Positions 45,737 through 58,078 of a stretch of DNA of 64,000 bases are shown one piece after another. Position 1 is the stretch's first letter, and every line of letters starts with the position of its first letter. Under the pieces are notes generated by a model. It ran no database searches. It saw only the letters and a program-made list of their open reading frames with translations, and had not been told where the DNA came from. The DNA is from Dioscorea cayenensis subsp. rotundata. Taxonomy: Eukaryota; Streptophyta; Magnoliopsida; Dioscoreales; Dioscoreaceae. Position numbers and translations under genes: made by a program. Location: NCBI RefSeq assembly GCF_009730915.1, contig NW_024087163.1, positions 1-64,000 on the forward strand. Direction: 5' to 3'.

Positions 45737-46067
45737 TGGGCAAGGATGTGCTCCGGGACACAACAACCGCCGTGACAACCCAAAAAGGGACCACTCCACT
45801 CAACCCTCGAGTCGCAAGGCTAACAAAATCTGAAATATCACAATCATAACACACAAATAACAAGAATATACAGTACACAAGAAATGGAGAACAACAATGG
45901 CACAGAGGAAACAACAAATACCAAAACCAGATAATAGAGTCCAAGAAATATACTATTCACAAGTGTACCACATTTCCAAAAAAAAAAGACACCAACAAAT
46001 CATGCATAAGGAGTTTCGTACACACTAGTGGATCCACGTTTTTAAACAATATAACATGTTCAAAAAA

Positions 46068-47083
46068 TACTACATCATAATGGGTCTTTAGCGCCATTTA
46101 TTTTGCGGCGTTTTTTCCAAATGCCGCTATATTTAAGACTTTTATGGCGTTTTTCCATAAGCGCCACTAAAAAAATAATTTACCGGTGTTTTTTAGAAGT
46201 GCCACAAAAGTACTGTAATTTAACAGTGTTTTTGTCAAAAACGCCGCTAAATTTCTGATATTATTAAATTTTAAAATCATAAAACCTATATTTAGTGGTG
46301 TGTTTAACTAAAACACAACTAAATTCTTGATACTATTAAATTTCAACCATAAAATTTATATTTAACGGCATTTTCCAACGCCACGAAAGTAATGTAACTA
46401 GTGGTGTTTTTGTAAAAAACGGCACTAAAGTCATGATATTATTAAATTCGAAAATCATAAAATTTATATTACCGTAATTTATATAAAATTTATATTATAT
46501 TTGAAAATAATAAAATTTATATTTAGCGGCGTTTTTTCAAAAACACCACAAAAGTATTGTACTTTAGCGGCATTTCTAACTAAAAACACCGCTAAATTTA
46601 TGATATTATTAAATTTGAAAGTTAGAAAAATTTAGATTTAGCAACGTTTTAGAAAAATGCCCAAAATGATATAATTTTTTTATTTGAAAATTTATAAAAT
46701 TAAAAATTTCACGGTGTTTATTTCAAAAAACGCCATGAAAATATAAATATTTTTTAATTTAAAATTTACAAAATTAAACTTTAGGGACGTTTATGCATAA
46801 AAACACCGCTAAAATTTAATTTTTTGAAAATTCAAAATTTGCGCCATCTTTTTTGAGAAAGTTTGAATTTAGCGCCATTAATTTTAAAATTTTTATTTAG
46901 CTGCGTTTTTCAAGAAAAACACCGCAAAAAACACCGCTAAATACCATCAGTTTTTATTTTCTATAAATACCCTTTGATATTGAAAGAAAGTGTAAAAAGG
47001 ATACCAAGACGATGATGATGATGAAAACGCGATAATAAGAAGAAGAAAGTACAAGATGTGAAGAAGAAGAAGAAGAAGATGAC

Positions 47084-47125
<42 letters not shown>

Positions 47126-47258
47126 ACTAGAAGAAGAAGAAGCTAGAAGGAGTAGGAGGAGGAACTAGAGAGAAGAGAGAAGAGAAAAGTGGAAAAAGAG
47201 AAAAAAAAAATAATATAAAGAAGAAGAAGAAGAAGAAGAAGAAGAAGAAGAAGATGAC

Positions 47259-47300
<42 letters not shown>

Positions 47301-47540
47301 ACTAGAAGAAGAAGAAGAAGAAGAAGCTAGAAGGAGTAGGAGGAGGAACTAGAGAGAAGAGAGAAGAGAAAAGTGGAAAAAGAGAAAAAAAAAATATAAA
47401 TAAAAATAATAATAATTAATAAAGAGAAAAGGGAAAATAATTTTAAAATAAAAACTAAAAAAATCTAAAAAAAGAAATAAATAAATAATAAATAATAAAT
47501 AATAAATAATAAATAAATAATAAATAATAAATAATAAATA

Positions 47541-47588
<48 letters not shown>

Positions 47589-47972
47589 TAGAGGACCTGA
47601 TTTACTTTTTTTTAAAAAAAAAATTCAGGTTAAAAAAGTTAACACTAATTTTTTAAATAATTTTTAAAACACCGTTAAAGGTCACAAAAACGTCACTAAT
47701 TTAGCGGCATTTACAGATAAATGCCGCTAATGTAACTAGTAAATTAATTATTTTTTTAAGATATAAAACATTGCTAAAGGTCAGAAAAATGCCGCTAATT
47801 TAGCGGCGTTTTAAAATAAACGCCACTAATTGCTGGAACATTGGCGACACTATTTTTTGTGGCATTTTTCCCTGTGTTTTGCCAAAATGCAGTTATGATA
47901 TTTAATGACATTTTAAAATGCCGCTAAATATTTTAAAAAAAAACGCCGCTAAAAGCCCATTATGGTGTACTG
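46068..47972. mobile_element. Non-autonomous CACTA element built of palindromic modules
   Basis: Left end TACTACATCATAATGGG and inverse of the right end CAGTACACCATAATGGG are both one step from CACTACA-CATAATGGG. Both are bordered by AAA (46065-46067, 47973-47975), fitting the 3-bp CACTA target duplication. Both subterminal zones consist of repeated AGCGGCGTTTT and AAAACGCCGCTAAA modules in opposing orientations. The middle (about 47050-47590) is GAA, GAT and AAT microsatellite with a 160-bp tandem duplication (AACTAGAAGAAGAAGAAGC to GTGGAAAAAGAGAAAA at about 47125-47210 and 47298-47395). No transposase. Confidence 0.75.
47050..47590. repeat. Trinucleotide microsatellite cluster inside the CACTA element
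   Basis: (GAA)n, (GAT)n with one interrupting GAC, and (AAT)n/(AATA)n tracts; the GAA-GAT-AACTAGAAG block is present twice. Confidence 0.9.
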
Positions 47973-47975
47973 AAA

Positions 47976-48695
47976 CATACATGATAGTAGAGATGAATAA
48001 AGATGGGAAGACAAGATAATACCGCCCCATCACCCCTCCTCACCGCCACTAGAGCCTGGAAGGGAGGGAGAGGATGAGTAATCTAAGCCACTTAGTAAAT
48101 GGGTTAGCACAATTCTAAAATTATACCAAAACAATTTATAATATGATTTTGAAATATCAAACCGTAAAACTCATTATAAAACTCATTCTTTTCTCTTCAA
48201 GAGAATACAATGGATCAATGCAAGAATAATACAACATAAAAAGCATGACTTCTCAAATACCAATTTTTCATCTTGATCCTTGGATCAATGGTCTACAAAA
48301 CCCTCTAAACTATAGCCGTGGTCACGGCTAATTCAGGGTCGTTATGATAGTCATGTCCTTAACGTTGACACCACAAAGGCTTATTGTGACATTTTTGAAA
48401 CAACATTTTTGATAAGTGTTGCTAACAACTATTAAAATGTCTTTTAAACGATAGTTATAATAAATGTTGGTATACTTTTATTTGTTCCTACGTTTATAAT
48501 GACATTTCTACTTATAGTCACAATAGGTTTTTATTTTGCGATATTTTTGAAGATTTTAGTGCCGTTGAAAGAAATGTCAGTATAATATTATTTGTTAAGA
48601 TGCTTATTACGACCTATGTAATAAATGTCATAATTCAATATGACTTTTATTGCATCAATTTGTTATGGTATATTTGAAAACGTTATTTTAAGTTA

Positions 48696-48735
<40 letters not shown>

Positions 48736-49365
48736 TGAAAGATAATTTGAAATAAAAAAAAACAATATTTAATTAAAAATAAAAGCGGAAATATTTTGAA
48801 TTTCAAGAGGGCAAGAAATTGGCGGCAATTTCTTTTTATGAGCGCCAAACCTACGCTGCTTATATATACATGATCTATAAGACAAGAAAAAAACCCTAAT
48901 AATGTAAAAGGCCAAAACTAAAGTTCTTGTCTGGAGAAAAGTAAGTATCTCGATTTTTCTTTATTCCATAGTATTTTTTGCATTGTTTTTCTTGTAATAT
49001 TATTTAAAGATTTAATTTGTTGTTTTTTTGTTGATGATTGATAGATGATTAATTTTTTAATTAGTTTTTATTATAAAAAGTATGAGAATTTTAATTAATC
49101 TAATCCTAGGGTTTGATAATATTTTTTTTATAAAAATAAAGAAGATTGAATTTAATTGGGATGAGAACTCCAAAATATCCTTTTTTTTGTTGAAAATTAA
49201 AGTGTGTTTTGGCTCGTCTCCTTGACAATGTGATGATGGGAGAGGTCATGTGATAAGTGCTTGTGCGATATGAATGCGAAGCGTTCATTCCTTATGTTGA
49301 GTATTACTTTTCTCAGGTTTTATACTAATATGTGTGTTTTTATGTTACTTTCGTGCAGGTAGGGT
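47976..49365. other. Probable CACTA-related debris, no gene
   Basis: From about 48360 to 48660 short motifs of the type TTGTGACATTT and AAATGTC recur in both orientations, as in the CACTA end at 51853. An (AT)n tract follows at about 48700-48730. The stretch 48890-48960 (AAACCCTAATAATG, GGAGAAAAGTAAGTATC) looks like a transcribed leader and donor, and TTTCGTGCAGGT at 49350 like an acceptor, but I cannot identify a protein. Confidence 0.4.
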
Positions 49366-51107
49366 TGTGAGGCCAAGTATGAAGGAAAGAAGCCAATGTG
49401 GATTACAATGCACCGATTTTGGAGGAAATCTTGCTAAGGTTCAAACGCGAAGACATAGGTCGATCTGAGATGCTAGAGTGTGTGCCAACCTCCTCGTATT
49501 CGAGTTGACACATCCATTTGGAGGGGCACAAAGGCAGTCACACTCGAACATTCCGACCTATGCACATAGAATAAGAGCTTCACCAACGTGCCTATCATTG
49601 AAGAAGCAAGTGATCCACGACGTGAACGTGTGCCCATTTGCGTTACTCCGATGAAAGTATGGATTCGGGAAGCTATTCAGGAGGATACTGTAGCAGAGCA
49701 CTGCAGCAACACGGTAGAAAGCACTGTAACAGCACTGTTCACAACCGGCCGAGAAAACAGGAGTTCAGAGGATCCACACGGGCGTGTGGAAATTATCCAC
49801 GCCCGTGTGGAAATTCCCCACGGGCACGTGAAGCATCCACGCCTGTGTAGTCGCCCGATTCCAGCCCTATTTAAAGCCGAATCAGCCCCGATTTTAGTAT
49901 TCTTTTCTCCATCTTTTCCCCAATTTGAGAGAGGGCTTCGGCTAGGGTTTTGAGGGGTATTGGCCAAGGTTTTGGAGAGGTTCTACGGCTCCGACATCGT
50001 CATTCCTTAGGAAGAAGGTTGGTAGGGGAGCTTCCGTCGAGGCGTATCCTATACCGGACGAGGGAATCCTTGGACAACGAGTAGAGGACTTTCCACAAGA
50101 CCATCGACACGACTATTGAGGGGGTTTCTTTATGGATTCATTGCTTTTACATTCTATTTCTTTGATTGTACTTAGCTCCATGGAGAGCTAAATCCCTAGT
50201 GGGTACTCGGGTATTTGTGAACCCTAGGATGTATTCGTTTTTTCGAATCTCTTTATTATGCTTTCAATAAATTGATGTTTATTGTGAGTTCCAACCTTGA
50301 ATGCTTGATTGTATGAACATTTCCCCTAGAGTGACACTAGGGTTGAGAGTTCTTGTTGGTAGCCTTGTGAGTGAGTGACACACCACAAGCGTTAGACAAA
50401 GCTAGGTTGGAGAGGGTTGAGAGGGTGAGTCGAGAGGTACAGGAGCGTCCCCTTTCCCCTCCGACGTGATAGATTCTACCTTCGTTCCTCGAGTTCTTTG
50501 CGGTCATAATAGAGTGAATGGTCTAAGGGATGAACTTCCGCTGGGGCTTAGTTGCGCGTGCAACGGAGTGAAGCGTTGAGGTGATCTTAGTATCTAGGGC
50601 TCAATTGTGGTTAGGGACCTTCCACCTGGACCAAAGGGTTAGGTCTATAATTAGGAAGAGATTTATCACTTGGAATCCCTAGAGCTCATTGCAACTCTAT
50701 ACGAGTGCGAGATGTTGAGATTGTTCAATTTCTCCTCCGGGACATGTATAGAGTTAGGCATAGTTAACCTTAGATTTGGGATTATGTAATTAAGGATTTC
50801 CACGACTCACCATTGCATTGATTAGGAAGCATAATAGAGGGTTCTTGCACTTGAAACAATTATCCTAGGCGGAGCATTATCCGGGTACCCTATCTTTATC
50901 GATTGCCTTATCCCCTTCTTTACTTTTGCTCTCTTATTTGTTGCTTTTATTGTTGAGAATTGAATCATTGTCACACTCATCATTATTGATCTTTCACATA
51001 GCTAAGAATCGAATTAAGTATTTTTATTCCCTACTCCCTGTGGATTCGATACCCGCTCACCAGGGATTATTACTTCGACAAACCCGTGCACTTGCGGGAT
51101 ATACGCA
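49366..51107 (+). mobile_element. Probable solo LTR (Ty3/Gypsy type)
   Basis: The sequence opens TGTGAGGCCAAG and ends GGGATATACGCA. The five-base flanks are AGGGT and AGGGG (4 of 5 match). Contents are LTR-like: a CTATTTAAAG TATA-like box at 49868; GAACCCTAGGATGTATTCG; and CTGTGGATTCGATACCCG with CCGTGCACTTGCGGG before the end, the same end style as the solo LTR at 12063-13520. The 121-codon open frame inside is not a gene. The boundary call is inferential. Confidence 0.6.
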
Positions 51108-51852
51108 AGGGGACCTTGTCATCATGATATCATGCGGTGGTAATGACATGGATCTATAGCTTCAATCTTTGAGATTACCTTTTAGTTTTTTTTATTTAAC
51201 CCTAGTTTTGTTGGAGTTTTAGAATTAGCTCCATTTTTAAATTTTTTATTTTTTTATAAGGTTCTTTCTGTAAGACACTCATTGGTGAAGTTTTGCAATT
51301 TGTCCCTTATATAATTTTTCTTTTTATAGGGTATCGTTATAGTCATGACCCACACATAGGTGATAGGTTTGTTGAAGTTTTATATTTTATCCTTTTTTAA
51401 AGTTAAATTTTTTAAGGGTTCTTATTATAGTACAAATCATATATTCTCCATTTAAATACAAAAAAGTTTATTTGTATTCTTTTTATGCAAATTATATATA
51501 TCCTCTGCATAGTTTTTTTTTTATATTTCAAAAAGTATATTATTGATTATAATATATCATATTTGTCTATATTTAATTTAATTTAATTTTTATTGTTATA
51601 TTACATTGATTTTGTTAAATATAAAAATTATTATAGGTTGAAGATACTAGAAGTAGTCCTTATTCTCAATTAACTATGTTTCAAGTTCATTATAGAAATA
51701 ATGATCCAATTGATGGTATGATTTTTAAAATATCTTCTAATTATAATTTTAAATTTTTTAAATTTCAAATTTTATTATTTATTAATTATTTTTCTTTTTT
51801 AAATTGATTTGGATATTCACTAATGTATTTCTATATTTTATTTTGTAGATTA
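51108..51852. other. Unassigned AT-rich DNA; right part inversely repeated
   Basis: A short stretch at about 51636-51718 could be an exon-like piece (VEDTRSSPYSQLTMFQ) before a GTATGA donor, but it is too short to assign. From about 51720 to 51852 the sequence is the reverse complement of the tandem unit at 52785-52915. Confidence 0.4.
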
Positions 51853-52500
51853 CACTACAACAAAAAAGAGTTTTGTGACATTTGTCATGTGTCGTAAAAT
51901 AGCCAAAAACCATTGCAATATCTCTATACCAACTTTTATAGCAAATGTTGATTATATGTTGTAATTGCCATAGTCAGTATACTTTTGTGTGACATTTCCA
52001 AAAAACTTCAGTACTTATATATTCCGACAATTATTGTGATCTTTTCCCAACATTTGTAAACAGTCTCAATATGGATTTTATTCTAACATTTGTATATGTC
52101 TTGAGCAACACTTTTTTATTTTGTGCAACATTTGCAAATGTCGTCATAAGTTTTTATCTCATTAATTTTTAAATATTGCAACATTTGTAATTGTTGTTAG
52201 AGAGATTATATAATAACATTTGTTAAAGGTCTTTTGAATTACTTGTATCGAATTTACAAATATTGGTTTAACAAAATAGCAATCATGAACTAAATTTAAG
52301 TCGAATTTGTAAATGTTGGTAAAAGTATTCATCATATCTAATTTTAAAATTAAATTTTATTTATAAATGTTTGTATAAGAATTATTTAGTAGCATTTTAT
52401 AAGTGTCTCTTAAAACTCTTATATCAACATTTCATGATTGTTGTTTTAACCGTATAGTATATGTGGATAACAACAAAAATGCAACATTCAAGTGTTGAAA
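51853..52500 (+). mobile_element. CACTA element terminus
   Basis: CACTACAACAAAAAAGAG at 51853 is a canonical CACTA end. It is followed by subterminal motifs such as TTTGTGACATTTG, AACATTTGTAAATG and GTGACATTTCC repeated in both orientations to about 52500. The inverse end TTGTAGTG was not found, so the element is truncated or its other end is diverged. Confidence 0.65.
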
Positions 52501-52668
52501 AAATATTTTATAATTTTTCACAATACTAATTTAAATATTATTTATATACAATTTAATATTTAAATATGAGATAAAATTTAAATTCTATAAAATTAATTTA
52601 CATAATATAATAAAATAGTAATTAAAATAATTCATAAAAATTTTAAAAATCCCACCTGGCACTAAAAC

Positions 52669-53012
52669 ACTAATTAAAATAACGTTAACATGATCTACAA
52701 ATCTTAAACAAATAGCTTCTGAATATTATAATTAAGCTAACACTTCAATTCTATGAATTGTTTTTAAATTTATCATGTGGCCTCTTATCTACAAAATAAA
52801 ATATACAAATACATTAGTGGATATCCAAATCAATTTAAAAAAAGTGATAAATAAACAATAAAATTTAAAATTTAAAAATGTAATCACTAATTCAAATAAT
52901 GTTAACAAGATCTACAGATCTCAAAGAAATAGCTTTAAAAAATTATGATAAAACTAAGGTTTCAATCATTTGAATTGTTTTTAAATTTATCATCATGGCC
53001 TCTTATCTGCAA

Positions 53013-53104
<92 letters not shown>

Positions 53105-53335
53105 ATATTAGTGGATATCCAAATCAATTTAAAAAGGAAAAAGTATAAATAAATAATAAAATTTATAATTTAAAATTTTGAAAATGTAATCACTAATTAA
53201 AATAATATTAATATAATCTACAAATCTAAAAGAAATAGCTTTCAAATATTATAATAAAGCTAAGGCTTTAAACCATGGAATTGTCTTTAAATTTATTATG
53301 ATTGCCTCTAATTAGTCACAAGTATAACATGTATA
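52669..53335. repeat. Three tandem units, one with a large (TA)n expansion
   Basis: Units begin CACTAATT-AAATAA at 52669, 52885 and 53191. They share ATCTACAAATCT, AAATAGCTTT, GAATTGTTTTTAAATTTATCAT, GGCCTCTTATCT and AGTGGATATCCAAATCAATTT. The basic unit is about 216 bp. The second unit is longer because its TATATA block has grown to about 80 bp (53021-53101). The third is truncated on the right. Confidence 0.8.
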
Positions 53336-54082
53336 TAAGTTTTAAACTTCATTTCAAACCCGACATACTAATGTAACCATAAGCCTTTTCATCAAACATC
53401 AAGAGTTTCTTTTATAAACAGAAAGCATAGAAACTCTTTCATAACTGATTAAATCATCATTTTTAATATGATATACTCAAGGATTACTTTTAAATCATAA
53501 CCAAAGCATCATAAATAATTTCAACTCAAATTATAAGTATAATCATAAACACATTCACTATAACATCAAGACTTTCAAAGATAGTTTAATAACATAGAAA
53601 TCCCTTTTAAAACTGATTGAAGCATAGATTTAATACAATAAAACCAATGAATCATTTTTTTTGTCAAGCTATACTGATAATCAAGTCATATTCTAACAGA
53701 ATTGTGCAATCGTGAATCCTACTCACAACTTAGGCGAGAAAACCTCTGGTGCTACTCCTCCGCCAGCTCCATGCATCGAGCCGAACTTTCACCGCCTAAC
53801 AAACCAACAAACACACAAACAAAATAACAACAAGAATCAAACAAAGCAAACCAAGAATGAAATCCTACTCACAATGATATGCAACCCTAAATCATTCTTA
53901 GGGAGGCTCAAAACTAGGTTCTAAAGTTACCAAAGAGCTCCTAAGGGTTTGAGCTTCACTCCAAACCAAAGAATTTGAAGAAACCACTAAATTTAACCGG
54001 TGGTACAATAATGCAATAGAGGTTGAGCTACAGTATCCAAGAACCCTAGCAAACAATGGTTCATGGATACAAAAGCATGGTA
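53336..54082. other. Older repeat-like DNA flanking a solo LTR, left part
   Basis: No gene. From about 53700 the text (CGTGAATCCTACTCACAAC, AGGCGAGAAAACC, CCAGCTCCATGCATCG) together with 56205-56800 resembles a Gypsy-type LTR into which the LTR at 54088-56199 inserted. This is suspected, not shown. Confidence 0.35.
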
Positions 54083-54087
54083 ATGAA

Positions 54088-56199
54088 TGTGGTACCCTGT
54101 CATGATTTTTGACCTCAGGCCTTTTTCAAATTTTTTGTGCATGCATTAGAGGTAAAATGGTCATTTAGCGCTAGTGGCAACCTTGCATGATTGCACAATA
54201 GCTTGTGTGTGAAAACAAGCCAAAAACCAGGGGCAAAATGGTCTTTTGGACTCATTTATTTTCATTTTCTATTAGTGAGGGTATTTTGGTAATATCTCTT
54301 TTTCTTAAAAGAAAAAAATTTTAAATAGAATGAGGATAAGAGAAGCAACGTGGCTTCTTTGTTTCTCATTTCCTTCTTATCCTCTTTGTTTTCATTCCTT
54401 CTTCTTCATTTAGGCCGAGAGACATCTTTGAAAAAAAAAATTTGTCGGCGAGCTTTTTTGGTGAATCAACACTCCTATTCTCTTCCTCTCATTCTCCTCA
54501 GCTTGGTAAGGCTTCGATCCAAGGTTTTTTCCTTCATATTTTTCTCGTATTTAATCATTTTTGAAATCTTTGAAACCCTAGGCATAAACCTTGGTTTGAG
54601 TTGTTTTTGGGCTCAAATCGAAGCCAGTGTCGTTGTTGTTCATTTGTATGAATGTTTGTAAAGAAATTTCGTGATTTGGTGTTGTAAATCGGCAAGAAAC
54701 CATTGTTTAAGGGTCGGGTTTACTATAGCAATACTGTAGCAAATCCGAAGTTACTATAGAACCGAAAAACCTTGGCCTTTTATTGTATTTTTTTTGTCTA
54801 AATCGAAGCCCTTCTTACTTGGAATCCATTGGAACTAGTTTTACTTCGGTTTGAGGTCATTTAGGGCCAAAATAACATCGTTTTCCTCTAAAACCCTAGA
54901 GTTACATGTTCAACATGTAACAAGGCATTTGCATGCATTTTAGTTTCCATTTTGGTGTTCTTTGGTTCTTAGATTCCCTGCTTGATTCTAGGTGGCGAGG
55001 CTTCTTACAAGGAGAAAGAAACTGCAGACAAGTGAGCGTGTCTCAAGGAGAGACAACTGGTTCTGTGAGTGCTTTACTTGTTAATTGCATAGATTTAGTA
55101 AAAGTATTATAGTATTTTTTTTTATATGTTTTATATCATAAATTTGATGCTAAACTAGATTTCATTTGCTATACATATATGGATATTTTGAGCATGGAGT
55201 TATTTGGCAAAGATGATTCTAGTATACCTATACATATTTATTTTAAAAGAAACATGTTTACATGCAAATGGAATATGGATTGATGTATATTTCCATATTT
55301 ACACATCATATGCTTGATTCCTCGAGTTGGAATAGGAAAGATTTGCATTGTGGCATTTGGATTTTGATGGTGACATCGGACTTCAGTTCGACACTGTAGT
55401 GTGGGGTTCCACGGTCTGGTCTAATGGGAGGCGGCGTGGTCAACCCTGAGTTTACCCTGGTCAAGAGGTGCGCGGAGCCATTGACAGGAGGTTCTTATAT
55501 GTGAGAAACCCGGGGTCACCACATAGAGATCTCAGTGGCTAACACCAAGGAAGACATCATTTTTGAATTTTAAAAGTCTTAAAAACACCTTCGTGGTCCC
55601 GTAGCTAGTTGCGACCGCGATTAGCTTGGGAATTGTTTGAAGCCAACCTGTATTTTGAGCGGTGCTCAATATGTTGGAAAATGCTACTTACATGTACTAT
55701 TTATAAATCATTTTGATCTCTGTTAATCTGTTGAATACTTGGAACTTCTTTTATATGTTACTATTATTGTGGTAATTACTATTGGAAATGTTGTACTACT
55801 CACTTATATCTATGTTGGCACCACTCACTTTGCAACACATATTACTCACCACTCTCTTTTCTTCTTTCTCTCAGACTACGACGTTGGATTGGGTTATGCT
55901 GGGCAAGTATTAGGGTAACCTACCTTTCTCACTTGTTTAAGTTAGTGTGCAGTATGTATGTAAACTTTATGGATCCAACAGACTTGAGTTTTGTGTATTG
56001 TTCCTGTATTTTGTATTTGTCCCTTTTTGGTTGTATTTGGAACCTTGGCTAGTTCTGTAGTGGAGTTGTCTCATTCTTCAGTGAGTTGCTATATCAGGTT
56101 TGTTTGAGCCTTATAGTAACTAGGAGGTGGAACGCTGTAGAGTTCACTCCTTGTTATCGTGGCGATTGCCACATGCCCGGCTAGGATCGAGGCGTGACA
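54088..56199 (-). mobile_element. Solo LTR of a Del/Tekay-like Gypsy element
   Basis: A 2112-bp unit begins TGTGGTACC and ends GAGGCGTGACA on the plus strand, TG to CA, with the perfect 5-bp duplication ATGAA at 54083-54087 and 56200-56204. On the minus strand it opens TGTCACGCCTCGATCC, the start style known from Del/Tekay chromovirus LTRs in plants. There is no internal coding region or second LTR. The open frame at 54350-54661 is spurious. The family assignment is from memory of that terminal style. Confidence 0.88.
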
Positions 56200-56204
56200 A
56201 TGAA

Positions 56205-56999
56205 AGTCATTCAACTCAAGATCTCAAAGCATTAATCATAAATAAGAACAAAGATTAAACCATCAAACTAACCCCTAGTTCATTCATCCTATGAACACAA
56301 GGGAGAGAAGGAAGAGGAGAAGCTTACCTCAAGAATTTAAGCAGAAGAATGAATCCAAAGCTCTAAACTTGCAAGAACAAAGGATATCAACCTTCTCTTC
56401 TTGCTCCAAAGGAAGCACAAGAAAGAGGAGGAAGAAAGGAGAAGAGATGGAGAAGGGAAAAGGACAGCGAAAACAACCAAAGAAAACCCCAAAAAATGGG
56501 TGAAAAACAAGGTACTCCTGCTGGCGCTCTGTACCCGCGTGCCGCCCATAAGGTCACACCTAGTAATGCCTTGCGGGCAGGTTGTGCCCATGTGCGGCCC
56601 GCACACAGCTTGCCTGGCGTGTCCTGCGCCCGACTTGGGGGCGCAAGCGACCTCGCCGCCACCAATGGCCATGGACACGTGGCCTGGCCTACGGCTCAAG
56701 CAAGGAAGGCAAGCGCACACCAGCACGCTCAACCACTTAAGCTCTCAATGACTCGAATACACCGAACAACTTGGTTTAACCTACAAGGTAAAAACAAGTA
56801 GGCTTGAACCACAGTTAGAATCTACACACACACACACACACACAAAAGGTCAAAACACCACGGTAATGATTGCCCTCCATCATTACCCCCTGAGGGGTAA
56901 TCACCATTCCCCCATTTTTTGGAGAATGGAAGGGGATGGAGGGGGAATGGGTGTAAATTACCCACTTTATCCCTCCTTAATATATGTATATGTATATAG
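56205..56999. other. Older repeat-like DNA, right part
   Basis: Continuation of the sequence interrupted by the solo LTR. It is unusually GC-rich at 56515-56720, with overlapping open frames on both strands that lack domains. A (CA)n run is at 56824-56843, then a GGGGTAATCACCATTCCCCC-type block at about 56890 reminiscent of Harbinger ends. Confidence 0.35.
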
Positions 57000-57230
57000 A
57001 GCGATGCTATTTTTATTGAACGGATTTCTCGAATAGGTTTCCCGAATGACGTGGATGCCAACTTGCCATCCACGTTATCATCCACATTATTCTTTTTTAT
57101 ATAAAATTTAAATTTAAACCTTAAAAATCCTTAAATTTTTAAAAAAATTTAAAAAAATTTTAAAACCATATCTAATATCTAAAACCTAAATACTTCAAAA
57201 TCTTATACCCAAAAATCTAAAAACTTATAA
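57000..57230. mobile_element. Mutator-like element end, related to 22426-24196
   Basis: GAGCGATGCTATTTTTATTG, then CGAATAGG, TGACGTGGATGCCAACTTGC, ATCCACATTATTC and the run of AAACCTTAAAAATCC-type text align with 23698-23960. Only one end is recognisable; the right side runs into AT-rich DNA. Confidence 0.65.
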
Positions 57231-57767
57231 CAATATATTAATATATTAAATAAATAAAAATATAATAATATTAAAATATTTAATATTTAATTATAATAAT
57301 CATATAATAATATTATTAAATAAATATTTATTTCAAAATATAAGTCATAAATCTAAACATTAAATTATAATAATTACCACAATTGATATAATTAACATAA
57401 ATTACTTAATTTAGATATTTATCCTTAATAACTAAAGTTAAATGCTATTTCCGTACCTAGTAATATATTTAATTACATAAAAAAAGTAATTTAAATAATT
57501 GATTATAATAATTAAAATTTATTTAAAATATTTTATAAAACAACAAAATTTATTTTTTATATGAAGGACATAAAAGTAATTTTATATCATATCTTTCGTT
57601 ACTTTTCAATTGCCATTAAATTATTGTTTTTTTACTTTTCTCTAATCCCAATGAGTTCTCTCTTTAACCAAACACATTTTCATTCTCAACCATTATTCAT
57701 TACCATCTCCCCTCTTTATTAGCCCATTTCCCCCTATTTCCCTTACGATAATCCAAACACACCATAA

Positions 57768-57983
57768 CCCTCTATTTGATTCAGAGAGGGAAGGGGGAGG
57801 GGAAGGAGGGGGAGTGGAGGGAGTGAGGGAGGAAGGAGTATGGAGGGTTTGAGAAAATATTGTGTTTGGTTCATGGAGGAGTAGTTTATTTTTTTTTTTA
57901 TTTGGTTGAAAAGAGAAGTGAGGAGGAGAGAGAAAGAGTGTAATGTGTATTTGACTATTTTGCTCTTTTACAATGAAATAGGT

Positions 57984-58078
<95 letters not shown>

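Noticed and set aside
46072..47968. PIF/Harbinger reading of the GCGGCGTTTT element with ACT duplications
   Set aside because: Shifting the ends outward by four bases gives CACTA-like tips with an AAA duplication, which explains both ends better.
49588..49953. 121-codon open frame
   Set aside because: It lies inside a probable LTR, has no recognisable domain and spans the palindromic promoter-like repeats.
56337..56801. Overlapping open frames on both strands in a GC-rich patch
   Set aside because: No domain or splice context; the patch is the continuation of repeat-like DNA interrupted by the solo LTR.
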